DNA of 64,000 bases, from positions 186,001 to 250,000 of the forward strand of contig JAIYCT010000003.1 of assembly GCA_027487865.1 (NCBI GenBank). The letters run 5' to 3'. How positions within the stretch are numbered: the first letter of the stretch is position 1; the number at the start of each line of letters is the position of its first letter. Of the stretch, positions 15,287 to 28,399 are shown one piece after another. The notes beneath the pieces are model-generated. The model had not been told where the DNA came from and ran no database searches. It saw only the letters and a list, made by a program, of their open reading frames with translations. The position numbers and the translations under genes are program-made. The stretch comes from Microbacteriaceae bacterium (GTDB lineage: Bacteria > Actinomycetota > Actinomycetes > Actinomycetales > Microbacteriaceae).

Positions 15287-15729
15287 AGCTTGGCGAGTAT
15301 CACGGCTGGTTGGTTCTAGCGCATCCCCACTTCGAGGATCAATACTCAAAGTGGTACAACCAAGTTGTCGAGCTCAAGCGCAGGAATCCTGAGGGCTACC
15401 TCCAGGCCGAGCAAACAAAACGCTTTGCAGCCTTGGACAGGCTGGCCTTTGAGCTGATTCCCTTGAATCCAAATGACTCCAAGTATCTTTTGGGAAATAC
15501 CTTGGGGGCAGCTAATCGAAGTTGGCGACGGGCCAAATTTGGTGGGCAATACCGGTTATTTTTCCGATTTGACTCGGTCAACAAGATCATCATCTTGGGC
15601 TGGGTGAACTTCTCGGACAGCTTGCGGGCCTATGGGGCTAAGGACGATGCGTATTTGGTGTTCTCCAAGCTCTTGGCCAAAGGTTCGCCCCCTAAGAATT
15701 GGGACCAGCTTTTGGAGCAGAGTCTTTAG
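15283..15729 (+). CDS. yhaV: YhaV-type toxin (ribosome-associated RNase)
   Basis: 148 residues, close to the family length of about 154. Type II toxin; E. coli YhaV is an mRNA interferase of the RelE superfamily. Diagnostic stretches are NGWLVLAHP-like GYHGWLVLAHPHFEDQY, the LGNTLGAANRSWRRAKFGGQ block and YRLFFRFDS. TTG 15283 gives translational coupling to prlF. The HGW and RLFFR patterns match YhaV from memory of the family; no alignment was run. Confidence 0.82.
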   Translation: MKLGEYHGWLVLAHPHFEDQYSKWYNQVVELKRRNPEGYLQAEQTKRFAALDRLAFELIPLNPNDSKYLLGNTLGAANRSWRRAKFGGQYRLFFRFDSVNKIIILGWVNFSDSLRAYGAKDDAYLVFSKLLAKGSPPKNWDQLLEQSL

Positions 15730-15765
15730 AGTCACATTTTCGTAAAGTTTCTGCGCAAATTTAAG

Positions 15766-15795
15766 TTGCGGTGCATAATTCGCACCCCTTAGGAT
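15766..15795 (+). promoter_or_regulatory. Candidate rpoBC promoter
   Basis: TTGCGG (15766-15771), an 18-bp spacer and TAGGAT (15790-15795). The -10 context CCCCTTAGGAT resembles the infA and rplM promoters. About 120 nt of leader follow before rpoB. Confidence 0.55.
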
Positions 15796-15818
15796 AGAGG
15801 TTTGCATCCCTAACCTCT
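15796..15818 (+). promoter_or_regulatory. Hairpin at the start of the rpoB leader
   Basis: A 7-bp perfect stem, AGAGGTT (15796-15802) with AACCTCT (15812-15818), and a 9-nt loop. It begins directly after the candidate -10 box, so it would form at or near the 5' end of the mRNA. It may affect transcript stability (inference). Confidence 0.4.
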
Positions 15819-15924
15819 GCCGAACCTCATATTGTGGTTGTTTGGCGCGTAGCAAATTGTGGCTCGCTGTGTCTAGGAACGTGAATTTCCCGCCTACAAC
15901 ATCAATTCCCTAGGGGTTATTACT

Positions 15925-18900
15925 TTGGCTGCTGCGAAAAACGCTAAGAACCTAAAGTCCGCAAAGAACTCTCGCTCCGCACTAAGACCAACTTTTGCGA
16001 AGCACCCAGACCCGATCGAGATCCCAGATCTACTCTCACTTCAGACAGAGAGCTTTGACTGGTTGGTTGGCGCACCTGCATGGCGTGAAATCGCCGGAGC
16101 AGATGCTCGCACCGGTCTAGACGAGGTCTTCGAGGAGATCAGCCCAATCGAGGACAGCTCGAACGCTGCCCAGGATGCCAAGATGGGCCTATCTTTCTCC
16201 GAGCCAATGTTGTTCGACCCGCCTTACACCCCAGACGAGTGCAAGGAAAAGGGCAAGAGCTTTACCCAGCCGCTATACATCAAGGCTGAGTTCACCAACT
16301 ACCTAACCGGTGAGATCAAGAGCCAGACCGTCTTCATGGGTGACTTCCCTGTGATGACCGGCAAGGGCACCTTCATCATCAACGGAACCGAGCGTGTTGT
16401 GGTTTCACAGCTAGTTCGCTCCCCAGGTGTTTACTTCTCGGTGTCCACCAACACCACCGGTAACTTGGACGTCAAGAACAACAAGGCTCAGATCATCCCG
16501 AGCCGTGGTTCTTACCTAGAGTTCCTAACCGAGTGGGTAAAGGACGAGCGTAAGCCGGCCGCCCGCTTCGGCCAGCCAATTTTGCAGGTCCAGGTTGACC
16601 GCAAGACCAAGGTCTCCGCAACCATCTTCCTAAAGGCACTTGGTATGTCTAAGGAAGAGATCCGCGCAGAGTTCTCTGACCTAAAGTCTTCGGTTGAGGC
16701 CAGCCCACTAAACCTACGTTTCGATGAGGACATCATCGAGCGCACCTTGGAGTATGACGAGTCCAAGGTTTTCGCATCCCCAATCCTGTCCAAGGAAGAC
16801 GCGCTTCGCGAGGTCTACCGCAAGGTTCGCGGCGAGACCGCAGGTAGCGAAGTTGCAGAGGCTTGGTTGCGTTCCACCTACTTCGAGCACAAGCGTTACA
16901 ACCTGGCTCGCGTTGGCCGTCACAAGCTAAACCGCAAGCTCACCATCGAGCAGGGTGCAGACATCACCACCTTGACCCTGGCTGACATCGTGGCGACCTT
17001 GAAGTACCTGTTGCTATTCGACATCACCTTGGCAAACGGCGTGCAGGCAACTGCTCAGACCGTTGAGTTCGGTATCAAGATGAACGGCAAGAAGGTCAAC
17101 CTTATTGTCCGTCCAGACGACATCGATGACTTCTCTAACCGTCGTATCCGCTCGGTAGGCGAGCTAATTCAGAACCAGGTTCGAATTGGTCTTTCCCGTA
17201 TGGAGCGCGTGGTTCGCGAGCGTATGTCGACTCAGGACATTGAGGCAATCACTCCTCAGACCCTGATCAACCTGCGTCCGGTTGTTTCTGCCATCAAGGA
17301 ATTCTTCGGTGCAAGCCAGCTTTCCCAGTTCATGGACCAGAACAACCCGCTCGCAGGACTTGCTCACAAGCGTCGTCTATCCGCACTTGGACCTGGCGGT
17401 ATCGCTCGTGAGCGTGCCCAGATGGAGGTACGTGACGTACACCCATCGCATTACGGCCGCATGTGTCCGGTTGAGACTCCAGAAGGCCCGAACATTGGTC
17501 TAATTGGATCGCTAACCGCATTCAGCCGAATCAACACCTTTGGTTTCATCGAGACCCCTTACCGCATCGTTAAGGGCGGCAAGGTCACCTCGAAGATTGA
17601 GTACCTAGACGCAGCAAGCGAAGACGGCAAGGTCATCGCAGCGGCTGAGACTCCTTTGAAGGAAGACGGTTCGCTAGTTGGTCCTCGTGCATTCGTTCGC
17701 TTCCGCGGCGACATGGTTGAGGTTCCAGCCGAGGATGTTGACTACATCGACATTTCCCCTCGTCAGCTAGCTTCGGTTTCCACCTCGCTAATTCCATTCC
17801 TTGAGCACGACGACTCGTCTCGTGCACTTATGGGTGCAAACATGCAGCGTCAGGCAGTTCCACTGCTACGCGCTCAGAGCCCATATGTTGGAACCGGTAT
17901 GGAGCGCATCGCGGCTATCGACTCCGGTGCTGTGGTAATCGCAGACAACGCCGGTGTAATCGAGGAGATCGACGCAGACACCATCACCGTGATGAACGAT
18001 GACGGCACTCGCTCTTCCTACTTCCTACGCAAGTTCGACCGCTCTAACCAGGGCACCGCAATCAACCAGCGTGCAATCGTTGAGGTTGGTCAGCGCGTTG
18101 AGCTTGGTGAGGTGCTAGCCGATGGTCCTTCGACCGAGAACGGTGAGCTAGCGCTTGGTAAGAACCTGTTGGTTGCATTCATGCCTTGGGAGGGTTACAA
18201 CTTCGAGGACGCAATCATTCTTTCTCAGGAGATCGTGAAGCACGATGTGCTTTCTTCGATCCACATCGAGGAGTATGAGGTTGACGCTCGCGACACCAAG
18301 CTAGGTGCCGAAGAGATCACCGCCGACCTACCGAATGTTTCTCCAGAGGCGATTGCTCAGCTAGACGAGAGCGGAATCATCCGCATCGGTGCTGAGGTTC
18401 GCCCGGGAGACATCTTGGTTGGAAAGGTTACCCCTAAGGGTGAGACCGAGCTTTCTGCAGAAGAGCGTCTACTGCGCGCAATCTTCAACGAGAAGAGCCG
18501 CGAAGTTCGCGACACCTCTTTGAAGGTGCCACACGGTGAGCAGGGAACCATCATTGGCGTCAAGGTATTTGACTCCGAAGCTGGCGACGAGCTAGGTGCT
18601 GGCGTCAACAAGCGCGTAGTTGTCTACATCGCTCAGAAGCGCAAGATTACCGAGGGTGACAAGCTTGCTGGTCGCCACGGTAACAAGGGTGTTATCGCCA
18701 AGATCCTGCCGGTTGAGGACATGCCATTCATGGAGGACGGAACTCCAGTTGACATCGTGCTGAACCCGCTAGGTATCCCGGGTCGTATGAACTTCGGTCA
18801 GGTACTTGAGTCTCACCTAGGTTGGGCTTGCCGCCAGGGTTGGGATGTCAAGGGCGTTGCCAAGTGGGCAGACAACATGGCCAAGGAGCTTTACGCAGCT

Positions 18901-19548
18901 GAGCCAGGAACCAAGGTTGCTACCCCGGTATTCGACGGTGCTACCAAGGACCAGGTTGCTGGCATCTTGGACCACACCACTCCAGGAGCAAATGGCAAGC
19001 GTCTAATCGACCGCTCCGGTAAGGCCCGTCTATTCGACGGCCGTTCCGGTGAGCCATATCCTGAGCCAATCGCAGTCGGTGTGAAGTACATGCTGAAGCT
19101 GCACCACCTTGTTGATGACAAGATTCACGCCCGTTCCACCGGCCCTTACTCCATGATTACTCAGCAGCCACTTGGTGGTAAGGCTCAGTTCGGTGGACAG
19201 CGCTTTGGTGAGATGGAGGTGTGGGCACTTCAGGCTTATGGAGCAGCACACACCCTGCAGGAATTGCTAACCATCAAGTCTGACGACATTGCTGGCCGCG
19301 TTCGCACCTACGAGGCAATCGTTAAGGGTGAGAACATTCAGGCTCCTGGTATTCCAGAGTCCTTCCGCGTGCTAGCCAAGGAAATGCAGTCCCTTGGTCT
19401 AAACGTCGAGGTTCTAGATGGCGAGGGTCGCGTAGTTGTTCTAAAGGACGAAGAGTTCGAGAACGACCGTGCCGCTGAGGAGCTGGGCATCAACCTGTCT
19501 CGCAACGAGAACTCCGCAGCCGATATCGACTACAACACTTTCCAGTAA
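15925..19548 (+). CDS. rpoB: DNA-directed RNA polymerase subunit beta
   Basis: 1207 residues. Forms the catalytic core with RpoC. The rifampicin-pocket region reads [17 protein letters not shown], then [12 protein letters not shown], with the key Asp, His and Ser residues present; a Ser common in other bacteria after NNPL is Ala here. The C-terminal [10 protein letters not shown] region is complete. TTG 15925 starts [11 protein letters not shown]. rpoC follows 33 bp downstream. Leu-CTA is very frequent. Confidence 0.97.
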   Translation: MAAAKNAKNLKSAKNSRSALRPTFAKHPDPIEIPDLLSLQTESFDWLVGAPAWREIAGADARTGLDEVFEEISPIEDSSNAAQDAKMGLSFSEPMLFDPPYTPDECKEKGKSFTQPLYIKAEFTNYLTGEIKSQTVFMGDFPVMTGKGTFIINGTERVVVSQLVRSPGVYFSVSTNTTGNLDVKNNKAQIIPSRGSYLEFLTEWVKDERKPAARFGQPILQVQVDRKTKVSATIFLKALGMSKEEIRAEFSDLKSSVEASPLNLRFDEDIIERTLEYDESKVFASPILSKEDALREVYRKVRGETAGSEVAEAWLRSTYFEHKRYNLARVGRHKLNRKLTIEQGADITTLTLADIVATLKYLLLFDITLANGVQATAQTVEFGIKMNGKKVNLIVRPDDIDDFSNRRIRSVGELIQNQVRIGLSRMERVVRERMSTQDIEAITPQTLINLRPVVSAIKEFFGASQLSQFMDQNNPLAGLAHKRRLSALGPGGIARERAQMEVRDVHPSHYGRMCPVETPEGPNIGLIGSLTAFSRINTFGFIETPYRIVKGGKVTSKIEYLDAASEDGKVIAAAETPLKEDGSLVGPRAFVRFRGDMVEVPAEDVDYIDISPRQLASVSTSLIPFLEHDDSSRALMGANMQRQAVPLLRAQSPYVGTGMERIAAIDSGAVVIADNAGVIEEIDADTITVMNDDGTRSSYFLRKFDRSNQGTAINQRAIVEVGQRVELGEVLADGPSTENGELALGKNLLVAFMPWEGYNFEDAIILSQEIVKHDVLSSIHIEEYEVDARDTKLGAEEITADLPNVSPEAIAQLDESGIIRIGAEVRPGDILVGKVTPKGETELSAEERLLRAIFNEKSREVRDTSLKVPHGEQGTIIGVKVFDSEAGDELGAGVNKRVVVYIAQKRKITEGDKLAGRHGNKGVIAKILPVEDMPFMEDGTPVDIVLNPLGIPGRMNFGQVLESHLGWACRQGWDVKGVAKWADNMAKELYAAEPGTKVATPVFDGATKDQVAGILDHTTPGANGKRLIDRSGKARLFDGRSGEPYPEPIAVGVKYMLKLHHLVDDKIHARSTGPYSMITQQPLGGKAQFGGQRFGEMEVWALQAYGAAHTLQELLTIKSDDIAGRVRTYEAIVKGENIQAPGIPESFRVLAKEMQSLGLNVEVLDGEGRVVVLKDEEFENDRAAEELGINLSRNENSAADIDYNTFQ

Positions 19549-19581
19549 CCGCTCAAGAATTCTGAATAAGGAACTAACGAA

Positions 19582-22500
19582 ATGTCAGTAAAAGTAGAGA
19601 ACTTTAGTGCCCTTCGCGTGGGTCTTGCGACCAGCGAGGACATCCGTTCGTGGTCATCTGGTGAGGTAAAGAAGCCGGAGACCATCAACTACCGCACCCT
19701 AAAGCCAGAGAAGGACGGCCTCTTCTGCGAGAAGATCTTCGGTCCTACCAAGGACTGGGAGTGCTCTTGTGGAAAGTACAAGCGCGTCCGCTTCAAGGGA
19801 ATCGTCTGTGAGCGCTGTGGCGTTGAGGTGACCAAGTCATCTGTTCGTCGTGAGCGCATGGGTCACGTTGAGCTTGCCGCTCCTGTTACTCACATCTGGT
19901 ACTTCAAGGGTGTTCCTTCTCGCCTGGGCTACTTGCTCAACATGGCCCCAAAGGACCTAGAGAAGATCATTTACTTTGCCGCTTACCGCGTCATGGAGAT
20001 TGACCACGAGCTAAAGACTGCAGAGTACGACCTAGTTCGCGAGGAGTACGTATCTCGTATTCGTTCGCTAGTTGATGGTCGCGACGAGGAGTTCGAGGCT
20101 GCCGCAGGTAGCGAGCTTGCAGAACTTCGCGAGCTTGGCCTAGAGCTTCAGGTTTCCAACAAGTTCTGGGAGACCCCACGCTGGGTTGAGAAGCAGTTCG
20201 CTAAGAGTGTTGAGCAGCTAATCATCACCGAGGAGAAGGACGCTGAAGCGTTCTGGTCTGCTCGTGCCCTAGGTGCTGAGACCGACGAGGAGCAGGACGA
20301 CGCAGTTGTTCGCACCTCTGACGAGACCAAGAAGATCAAGAAGCTCATGGCGGACTTCAAGAAGAAGACCGACAAGATCGTTCGTGAGTACGCTCGCCTG
20401 GAGCGCCCATCCAACCTCCACAAGGAGCAGTTGGCATGGCGGATGTTCCTCAAGGCTGAGGTTGGCCAGCTACTTCCTAACGACGTAGTGTTTGACCACT
20501 TCGACTACTACTTCTCGGACTACATCATCACCGAGATCGGTGCCGAGGCTGTGCTTCAGGTGCTTGCAGCATTCGACCTAGAGTCTGCAGCTGCAGAACT
20601 ACGTGCGGAGATTGCAACCACAAAGGGCTCAAAGCAGACTCAGGCAATCAAGCGCCTAAAGGTTGTAAACAGCTTCCTATCCTCAGGAACTCCTCCAACC
20701 TCGATGGTGCTTTCGGTGCTTCCAGTATTGCCTCCGGAGATCCGCCCAATGGTTCAACTAGACGGTGGTCGCTTTGCAACCTCCGACCTAAACGACCTTT
20801 ACCGCAGGGTGATCAACCGCAACAACCGTCTAAAGCGATTTGTTGACCTGGGCGCTGTTCCTAAGACCATTTTGAACAACGAGAAGCGCATGCTTCAGGA
20901 GGCTGTTGACGCACTGTTTGACAACGGTCGCCGTGGTCGTGCGGTAACCGGTACCGGTAACCGTGCACTGAAGTCACTCTCTGACCTACTAAAGGGTAAG
21001 CAGGGTCGTTTCCGCCAGAACCTATTGGGTAAGCGCGTTGACTACTCGGGTCGTTCTGTAATCGTGGTTGGTCCTCAGCTGAAGCTGCACCAGACCGGTC
21101 TGCCTAAGCTGATGGCACTTGAGCTATTCAAGCCATTTGTTATGAAGCGCCTGGTTGACCTAGGTCTTGCTCAGAACATCAAGAGCGCTAAGCGCATGGT
21201 TGAGCGTTCTCGCCCACAGGTTTGGGGTGTTCTAGAAGAAGTTATCCGTGAGCGTCCGGTGCTACTAAACCGTGCACCTACCCTGCACCGTCTAGGAATC
21301 CAGGCATTCGAGCCGGTACTGGTTGAGGGCAAGGCCATTCAGCTTCACCCACTTGTATGTACTGCGTTCAACGCCGACTTCGACGGTGACCAAATGGCTG
21401 TTCACCTTCCGCTATCGGTAGAGGCTCAGGCTGAGGCTCGAATCTTGATGCTGGCTTCTAACAACATTCTGAAGCCATCGGACGGTCGTCCGGTTGCTAC
21501 TCCTACCCAGGACATGATCATTGGTCTATTCCACCTAACCGCTTTGGTTGAGGGTGGAATTGGTGAGGGCCGCGCCTTCACCTCGATGGCTGAGGCTCAG
21601 ATGGCGTTTGACCTACACCAGCTAGATCTAGGTGCCAAGGTTCGTATCCGCCTCGAGGGTGAACTAAAGGAGACCACTTTCGGTCGCGCTCTGTTCAACG
21701 AGACCCTGCCGGCTGCCTACCCATACGTGGAGCAGCAGGTTGGTAAGAAGCAGTTGGGCCAGATCGTTTCCGACATGGTTGAGCTGTTCTCTCGCACCGA
21801 GGTCGCTCAGGCACTGGACAAGCTAAAGGATGCCGGTTTCTACTGGGCAACCCGCTCCGGTGTATCGATGGCAATCTCGGATGCAAACTTCGACCCTAAG
21901 GGTGAGTTTGACAAGGAGCGCGCATCTCGAATCCTCAAGGCCGAGAAGCTACACACCAAGATTCAGGAAGCGTTTGACAACGGTCTAAAGACCGACCTTG
22001 AGCGTCGTGACGAACTAGGTGCTTTGTGGTTCAAGGAGACCAACGAGATGCAGGAGCTACTGCAGAAGGCAATCCCTACCGACAACGCCATCTACAAGAT
22101 GGTTACCTCGGGAGCTCGTGGTAACTGGCTGCAGATTCGTTCGATCATGGGTATGCGTGGACCGGTTGCAACATCCTCCGGTGACTTCGCTCCGATGCCG
22201 GTAAAGGGTAACTACCTACTGGGTCTAACCCCGCACGAGTACTTCATTAACGCCACCGGTGCCCGTAAGGGTAACGCTGACACCGCGATGAAGACCGCTG
22301 CTGCTGGTTACCTAACCCGCCGCCTAGTTGACGTCGCTCAGGATGTCATCATCCAGATCGATGACTGTGGCACCAGCCGCGGTCTAGACAAGGACCTGCT
22401 AGACGACGACCAGGTAGAGCTGTCTATCGTGGGCCGTACCAACTTGGTTGACGTAAAGGTTGGCAAGGACGTACTGGTCAAGGCCGGCGTGAACATCGAC

Positions 22501-23769
22501 CACTCAACTGCTCGCAGACTAAAGGAAGCTGGCGTTGAGACCATCACCGTTCGCTCCGTACTTACCTGTGAGGCTGAGGCCGGTATCTGTGCTCAGTGCT
22601 ACGGAGTATCGCTTGCTACCAACCAGAAGGTAACTGTCGGTGAGGCTATCGGTATCATCGCGGCACAGTCGATTGGTGAGCCTGGAACTCAGCTGACCAT
22701 GCGTACCTTCCACACCGGTGGTGCAGCATCGAACGCTAAGAAGCAGACCATTTTGAAGTCGATCGGTGGACAGAAGGTTCGTGTAGAGCGTCTGATCTCC
22801 TACGACATCACCCAGGGTCTAAACGGTGTTACTGACCTGCTTGAGGCCCGCGTTGGTTGGCGTCAGGCTGGCAAGGTTGCCGTTATGGCCTTCTGGAACG
22901 GCCAAGTTGACATCGTAGAGAAGGTATCGGCTACCGGTGCTAAGAGCTACGAAGTTTACGTTCGTCCACAGGGTGAGGCAGCGGAGAAGGAAGCAGAGTC
23001 ATTGGCTCTGCAGTACAGCTTCTCTCGCACCGCATCGAAGACCTTCAAGAAGCTAAGCCCATACCTACCTATCACCACCGTCAGCAACATCGGCGACCTA
23101 GTGGTCGAAAAGGGACAGGTCGTTGAGGCCGGAGACTACATCGTGGACGGAACTCCAATTCCTCACGAGGTGCTAATGATCAAGGGTGCCCGTGAGGCAG
23201 CTGCCGAGATCATTCGCGGTGTTCAGGCCATCTACGGCTCACAGGGTGTGCCACTGCACGACAAGCACCTTGAGGTGATTGTTCGTCAGATGCTGAACAA
23301 GGTAACCGTTATCGACTCTGGTGACACCGAAATGTTGCCGGGTGAGGTAATCGACCGTCAGCGCTTTGCAGCTCAGAACCGCGCAGCAGTTGCCCAGGGT
23401 CTACGCCCAGCATCTGCTCGTCAGGAAGTTATGGGTATGACCCGTGCATCACTTGCTGCTCAGTCATGGCTGTCGGCTGCATCGTTCCAGGAAACCACCC
23501 GAGTGCTAACTCAGGCGGCCCTAGATCGTCGCGAAGACCGCCTTGTTGGTCTAAAGGAGAACGTCATCATCGGAAAGCTGATCCCAGCTGGTACCGGTCT
23601 AAACGCTCACCGCGACTTCGAGGTAGACGGAACCGAAGAGGCAAAGGCCGAGCGTTACCCAAACCGCATCTGGTCAGATGCTTCGTTTGATGACGCAGAT
23701 CTAGGCTCTCAGGAGCTCAGCCTCTCGCTAGCAGACCCTTTCTCACTGGATGAGAACAACCACAACTAA
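19582..23769 (+). CDS. rpoC: DNA-directed RNA polymerase subunit beta'
   Basis: 1395 residues. The N-terminal zinc ribbon has [20 protein letters not shown]. The catalytic metal site [12 protein letters not shown] is intact, and the second zinc site [13 protein letters not shown] is present. A spacer of about 50 residues rich in Asp, Glu and Lys (around 215-265) is inserted in the clamp region, typical of high-GC Gram-positives in position. The start ATG follows AAGGAACTAACGAA. Confidence 0.97.
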   Translation: MSVKVENFSALRVGLATSEDIRSWSSGEVKKPETINYRTLKPEKDGLFCEKIFGPTKDWECSCGKYKRVRFKGIVCERCGVEVTKSSVRRERMGHVELAAPVTHIWYFKGVPSRLGYLLNMAPKDLEKIIYFAAYRVMEIDHELKTAEYDLVREEYVSRIRSLVDGRDEEFEAAAGSELAELRELGLELQVSNKFWETPRWVEKQFAKSVEQLIITEEKDAEAFWSARALGAETDEEQDDAVVRTSDETKKIKKLMADFKKKTDKIVREYARLERPSNLHKEQLAWRMFLKAEVGQLLPNDVVFDHFDYYFSDYIITEIGAEAVLQVLAAFDLESAAAELRAEIATTKGSKQTQAIKRLKVVNSFLSSGTPPTSMVLSVLPVLPPEIRPMVQLDGGRFATSDLNDLYRRVINRNNRLKRFVDLGAVPKTILNNEKRMLQEAVDALFDNGRRGRAVTGTGNRALKSLSDLLKGKQGRFRQNLLGKRVDYSGRSVIVVGPQLKLHQTGLPKLMALELFKPFVMKRLVDLGLAQNIKSAKRMVERSRPQVWGVLEEVIRERPVLLNRAPTLHRLGIQAFEPVLVEGKAIQLHPLVCTAFNADFDGDQMAVHLPLSVEAQAEARILMLASNNILKPSDGRPVATPTQDMIIGLFHLTALVEGGIGEGRAFTSMAEAQMAFDLHQLDLGAKVRIRLEGELKETTFGRALFNETLPAAYPYVEQQVGKKQLGQIVSDMVELFSRTEVAQALDKLKDAGFYWATRSGVSMAISDANFDPKGEFDKERASRILKAEKLHTKIQEAFDNGLKTDLERRDELGALWFKETNEMQELLQKAIPTDNAIYKMVTSGARGNWLQIRSIMGMRGPVATSSGDFAPMPVKGNYLLGLTPHEYFINATGARKGNADTAMKTAAAGYLTRRLVDVAQDVIIQIDDCGTSRGLDKDLLDDDQVELSIVGRTNLVDVKVGKDVLVKAGVNIDHSTARRLKEAGVETITVRSVLTCEAEAGICAQCYGVSLATNQKVTVGEAIGIIAAQSIGEPGTQLTMRTFHTGGAASNAKKQTILKSIGGQKVRVERLISYDITQGLNGVTDLLEARVGWRQAGKVAVMAFWNGQVDIVEKVSATGAKSYEVYVRPQGEAAEKEAESLALQYSFSRTASKTFKKLSPYLPITTVSNIGDLVVEKGQVVEAGDYIVDGTPIPHEVLMIKGAREAAAEIIRGVQAIYGSQGVPLHDKHLEVIVRQMLNKVTVIDSGDTEMLPGEVIDRQRFAAQNRAAVAQGLRPASARQEVMGMTRASLAAQSWLSAASFQETTRVLTQAALDRREDRLVGLKENVIIGKLIPAGTGLNAHRDFEVDGTEEAKAERYPNRIWSDASFDDADLGSQELSLSLADPFSLDENNHN

Positions 23770-23777
23770 AAAACCAT

Positions 23778-23807
23778 TTGACCCGCCTCGGCGACTATGA
23801 GTATGCT
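23778..23807 (+). promoter_or_regulatory. Candidate promoter of rpsL-rpsG-fusA
   Basis: TTGACC (23778-23783), 18-bp spacer, TATGCT (23802-23807). The following leader of about 120 nt can form CTTCGG/CCGAAG (23875-23880 with 23903-23908), with an inner GCGG/CCGC helix, and ends shortly before the ribosome binding site. Confidence 0.65.
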
Positions 23808-23930
23808 TGGCAAGGTTCGTGAGAAGTCACGAATCAGGCCCAGAACCTCGTGTGATTGAGGCGGGGTCAAAAATCTTCGGAAACAGTGCGGAATCCCGCG
23901 CGCCGAAGAAAGCCTAAATAAGGAGAAATA

Positions 23931-24302
23931 GTGCCAACAATTCAGCAGTTGGTCCGCAAGGGTAGGAGCCCGAAGGTCACTAAGACCAAGGCACCTGCAT
24001 TGAAGGCAAACCCGCAGCAGCGCGGTGTGTGCACCCGTGTGTACACCACCACCCCTAAGAAGCCAAACTCTGCGCTTCGTAAGGTAGCTCGTGTGAAGCT
24101 TTCTAACGGCACCGAAGTGACCGCCTACATCCCAGGCGAGGGTCACAACCTACAGGAGCACTCGATGGTGCTCGTGCGCGGTGGCCGTGTTAAGGACTTG
24201 CCAGGTGTTCGCTACAAGATCATTCGTGGCGCACTAGACACCCAGGCAGTAAAGAACCGTAAGCAGGCTCGTAGCCAATACGGTGCAAAGAAGGGTAAGT
24301 AA
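23931..24302 (+). CDS. rpsL: 30S ribosomal protein S12
   Basis: 123 residues. Decoding-centre protein. [11 protein letters not shown] and [15 protein letters not shown] hold the streptomycin-related Lys positions in the wild-type state. GTG start after AAGGAGAAATA. rpsG follows after 5 bp. Confidence 0.97.
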   Translation: MPTIQQLVRKGRSPKVTKTKAPALKANPQQRGVCTRVYTTTPKKPNSALRKVARVKLSNGTEVTAYIPGEGHNLQEHSMVLVRGGRVKDLPGVRYKIIRGALDTQAVKNRKQARSQYGAKKGK

Positions 24303-24307
24303 TCTAA

Positions 24308-24778
24308 ATGCCACGTAAAGGCCCAGTCTCTAAGCGTCCAGTCGTATCTGACCCGGTTTACGGCTCCCCAGTTGTATCGCAGCTGGTAAACAAGATTTTG
24401 CTACACGGCAAGAAGTCTCTTGCCGAGTCGATCGTTTACGGTGCTCTTGAGGGCACCAACCGCAAGACCGGTGACGACCCAGTAGTAATCCTTAAGAAGG
24501 CTCTGGACAACATCCGTCCAACCGTTGAGGTTCGCTCCCGCCGTGTTGGTGGTTCGACCTACCAGGTTCCAGTTGAGGTAAAGAGCCACCGCGCTAACAC
24601 CTTGGCTATGCGCTGGTTGGTTAGCTACGCAAAGTCACGTCGCGAGAAGACCATGACCGAGCGTCTAATGAACGAGCTTCTTGATGCTTCCAACGGCCTA
24701 GGTGCTGCTGTGAAGCGTCGTGAGGACACTCACAAGATGGCAGAGTCCAACAAGGCATTCGCACACTACCGCTGGTAA
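24308..24778 (+). CDS. rpsG: 30S ribosomal protein S7
   Basis: 156 residues. Primary 16S rRNA-binding protein that nucleates the 30S head. [11 protein letters not shown] and the C-terminal [21 protein letters not shown] match the family closely. It lies between rpsL and fusA as in most bacteria. Confidence 0.97.
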   Translation: MPRKGPVSKRPVVSDPVYGSPVVSQLVNKILLHGKKSLAESIVYGALEGTNRKTGDDPVVILKKALDNIRPTVEVRSRRVGGSTYQVPVEVKSHRANTLAMRWLVSYAKSRREKTMTERLMNELLDASNGLGAAVKRREDTHKMAESNKAFAHYRW

Positions 24779-24786
24779 GCCAGCAA

Positions 24787-24829
24787 ACATCCGCCAGAGC
24801 TGTTTACCCAGCGTTTTTTTGGCGGATGT
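24787..24829 (+). promoter_or_regulatory. Long inverted repeat between rpsG and fusA
   Basis: ACATCCGCCA (24787-24796) pairs perfectly with TGGCGGATGT (24820-24829) around a 23-nt loop ending in seven Ts. The T-run lies inside the loop rather than after the stem, so it does not look like a normal terminator on the plus strand. An RNA-processing or attenuation element is possible. Confidence 0.6.
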
Positions 24830-24871
24830 ACTCATTAACCAGATAAATCAACTCAAACTTCGGAGGCAACC

Positions 24872-26974
<2,103 letters not shown>

Positions 26975-26994
26975 TCATTACTCGCAACTTTCAC

Positions 26995-27000
26995 TAAGAT
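26995..27000 (+). promoter_or_regulatory. Candidate -10 box for tuf
   Basis: TAAGAT lies in the 102-bp gap between fusA and tuf. The -35 region (GTAGTC at 18 bp) is poor, so this is a weak call. If real, tuf has its own promoter and a leader of about 70 nt. Confidence 0.35.
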
Positions 27001-27018
27001 AGAAAGTCTGTAAACCCC

Positions 27019-27049
27019 AAATCAGAGTCGACCTGGTGGTCGATGATTT
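27019..27049 (+). promoter_or_regulatory. Bulged hairpin in the tuf leader
   Basis: AAATCA (27019-27024) with TGATTT (27044-27049) and TCGACC (27028-27033) with GGTCGA (27038-27043) stack into 12 pairs interrupted by a one-sided 3-nt bulge GAG, capped by TGGT. It ends 27 nt before the start codon and lacks a T-tract, so it is not a terminator. Confidence 0.6.
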
Positions 27050-27076
27050 ACTACGGATCCATCAGGAGGACCCAAA

Positions 27077-28267
27077 ATGGCTAAGGCGAAATTCGAGCGC
27101 ACCAAGCCGCACGTCAACATCGGAACCATTGGTCACGTTGACCACGGTAAGACGACTCTGACTGCGGCTATCACCAAAGTACTTCACGACAAGTACCCAA
27201 CCCTGAACGCTTCTTACGCGTTCGACCAGATTGACAACTCCCCAGAGGAGAAGCAGCGCGGTATTACCATCAACATCTCTCACGTTGAGTACCAGACTGA
27301 GAAGCGCCACTACGCACACGTAGACGCTCCAGGTCACGCTGACTACATCAAGAACATGATCACCGGTGCGGCACAGATGGACGGTGCGATCCTTGTGGTT
27401 GCAGCGACCGACGGCCCAATGCCTCAGACCAAGGAGCACGTGCTTCTTGCTCGCCAGGTTGGCGTTCCTTACATCGTTGTGGCTCTAAACAAGTCCGACA
27501 TGGTTGACGACGCTGAGATCCTTGAGCTAGTAGAGGTTGAGGTTCGCGAACTTCTATCCATGTACGAGTTCGACGGCGACAACGCACCTGTTGTTCAGGT
27601 TTCCGCACTAAAGGCACTTGAGGGTGACGCTAAGTGGGGCGAGACTGTTCTAGCTCTTATGGATGCAGTTGACAACAACGTTCCTGAGCCTGTTCGTGAC
27701 ACCGATAAGGCATTCCTTATGCCTGTTGAAGACGTTTTCACCATCACTGGTCGTGGAACCGTTATCACCGGCAAGATCGAGCGTGGCCAGATCAAGGTGA
27801 ACGAAGAAGTTGAGATCGTTGGAATCCGCGACAAGCAGAAGACCACCGTTACCGGTATCGAGATGTTCCGCAAGCTTTTGGACTACGCAGAAGCCGGTGA
27901 GAACGTAGGTCTACTACTACGTGGAACCAAGCGTGAAGACGTAGAGCGCGGCCAGGTTGTTGTAAAGCCTGGTTCGGTTACTCCTCACACCAACTTTGAC
28001 GCCAACGTCTACATCCTTTCCAAGGATGAGGGTGGCCGTCACAACCCGTTCTACGCAAACTACCGTCCACAGTTCTACATCCGTACCACTGACGTAACCG
28101 GTGTTATCACCCTGCCAGCTGGTACCGAGATGGTTATGCCTGGTGACACCACCAACATGACCGTTGACCTAATTCAGCCGATTGCGCTTGAAGAGGGACA
28201 GCGTTTCGCTATCCGTGAGGGTGGCCGCACTGTAGGTGCTGGTACCGTCACCAAGATCAACAAGTAA
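27077..28267 (+). CDS. tuf: Elongation factor Tu
   Basis: 396 residues. Delivers aminoacyl-tRNA to the ribosome. [10 protein letters not shown] (G1), DAPGHADY (G3) and NKSD (G4) are intact, as is the C-terminal domain. Strong ribosome binding site AGGAGGA before ATG 27077. Hand count of its 25 Leu codons: 12 CTT, 9 CTA, 3 CTG, 1 TTG. Confidence 0.98.
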   Translation: MAKAKFERTKPHVNIGTIGHVDHGKTTLTAAITKVLHDKYPTLNASYAFDQIDNSPEEKQRGITINISHVEYQTEKRHYAHVDAPGHADYIKNMITGAAQMDGAILVVAATDGPMPQTKEHVLLARQVGVPYIVVALNKSDMVDDAEILELVEVEVRELLSMYEFDGDNAPVVQVSALKALEGDAKWGETVLALMDAVDNNVPEPVRDTDKAFLMPVEDVFTITGRGTVITGKIERGQIKVNEEVEIVGIRDKQKTTVTGIEMFRKLLDYAEAGENVGLLLRGTKREDVERGQVVVKPGSVTPHTNFDANVYILSKDEGGRHNPFYANYRPQFYIRTTDVTGVITLPAGTEMVMPGDTTNMTVDLIQPIALEEGQRFAIREGGRTVGAGTVTKINK

Positions 28268-28285
28268 TTCTGTAAAGAATTAGTC

Positions 28286-28315
28286 AAAACCCCCTCGGTT
28301 CTCCGAGGGGGTTTT
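28286..28315 (+). terminator. Intrinsic terminator after tuf
   Basis: 13-bp perfect stem AAAACCCCCTCGG (28286-28298) with CCGAGGGGGTTTT (28303-28315), loop TTCT. Confidence 0.95.
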
Positions 28316-28350
28316 GCTTTGCCTGTTTGAGCGAAAGACCTGCCAAAAGA

Positions 28351-28386
28351 ATCAGCCCCACCCAAATTGCTTTGAGTGGGGCTGAT
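28351..28386 (-). terminator. Terminator of the permease gene
   Basis: 11-bp stem ATCAGCCCCAC/GTGGGGCTGAT (28351-28361 with 28376-28386). On the minus strand it is followed by TCTTTT. It lies 14 bp after the permease stop. Confidence 0.75.
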
Positions 28387-28399
28387 AGCAGTGCTGCTA

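Noticed and set aside
24797-24829. rpsG-fusA inverted repeat as an intrinsic terminator
   Set aside because: The T-run precedes the second arm instead of following it, and fusA is expected to be cotranscribed.
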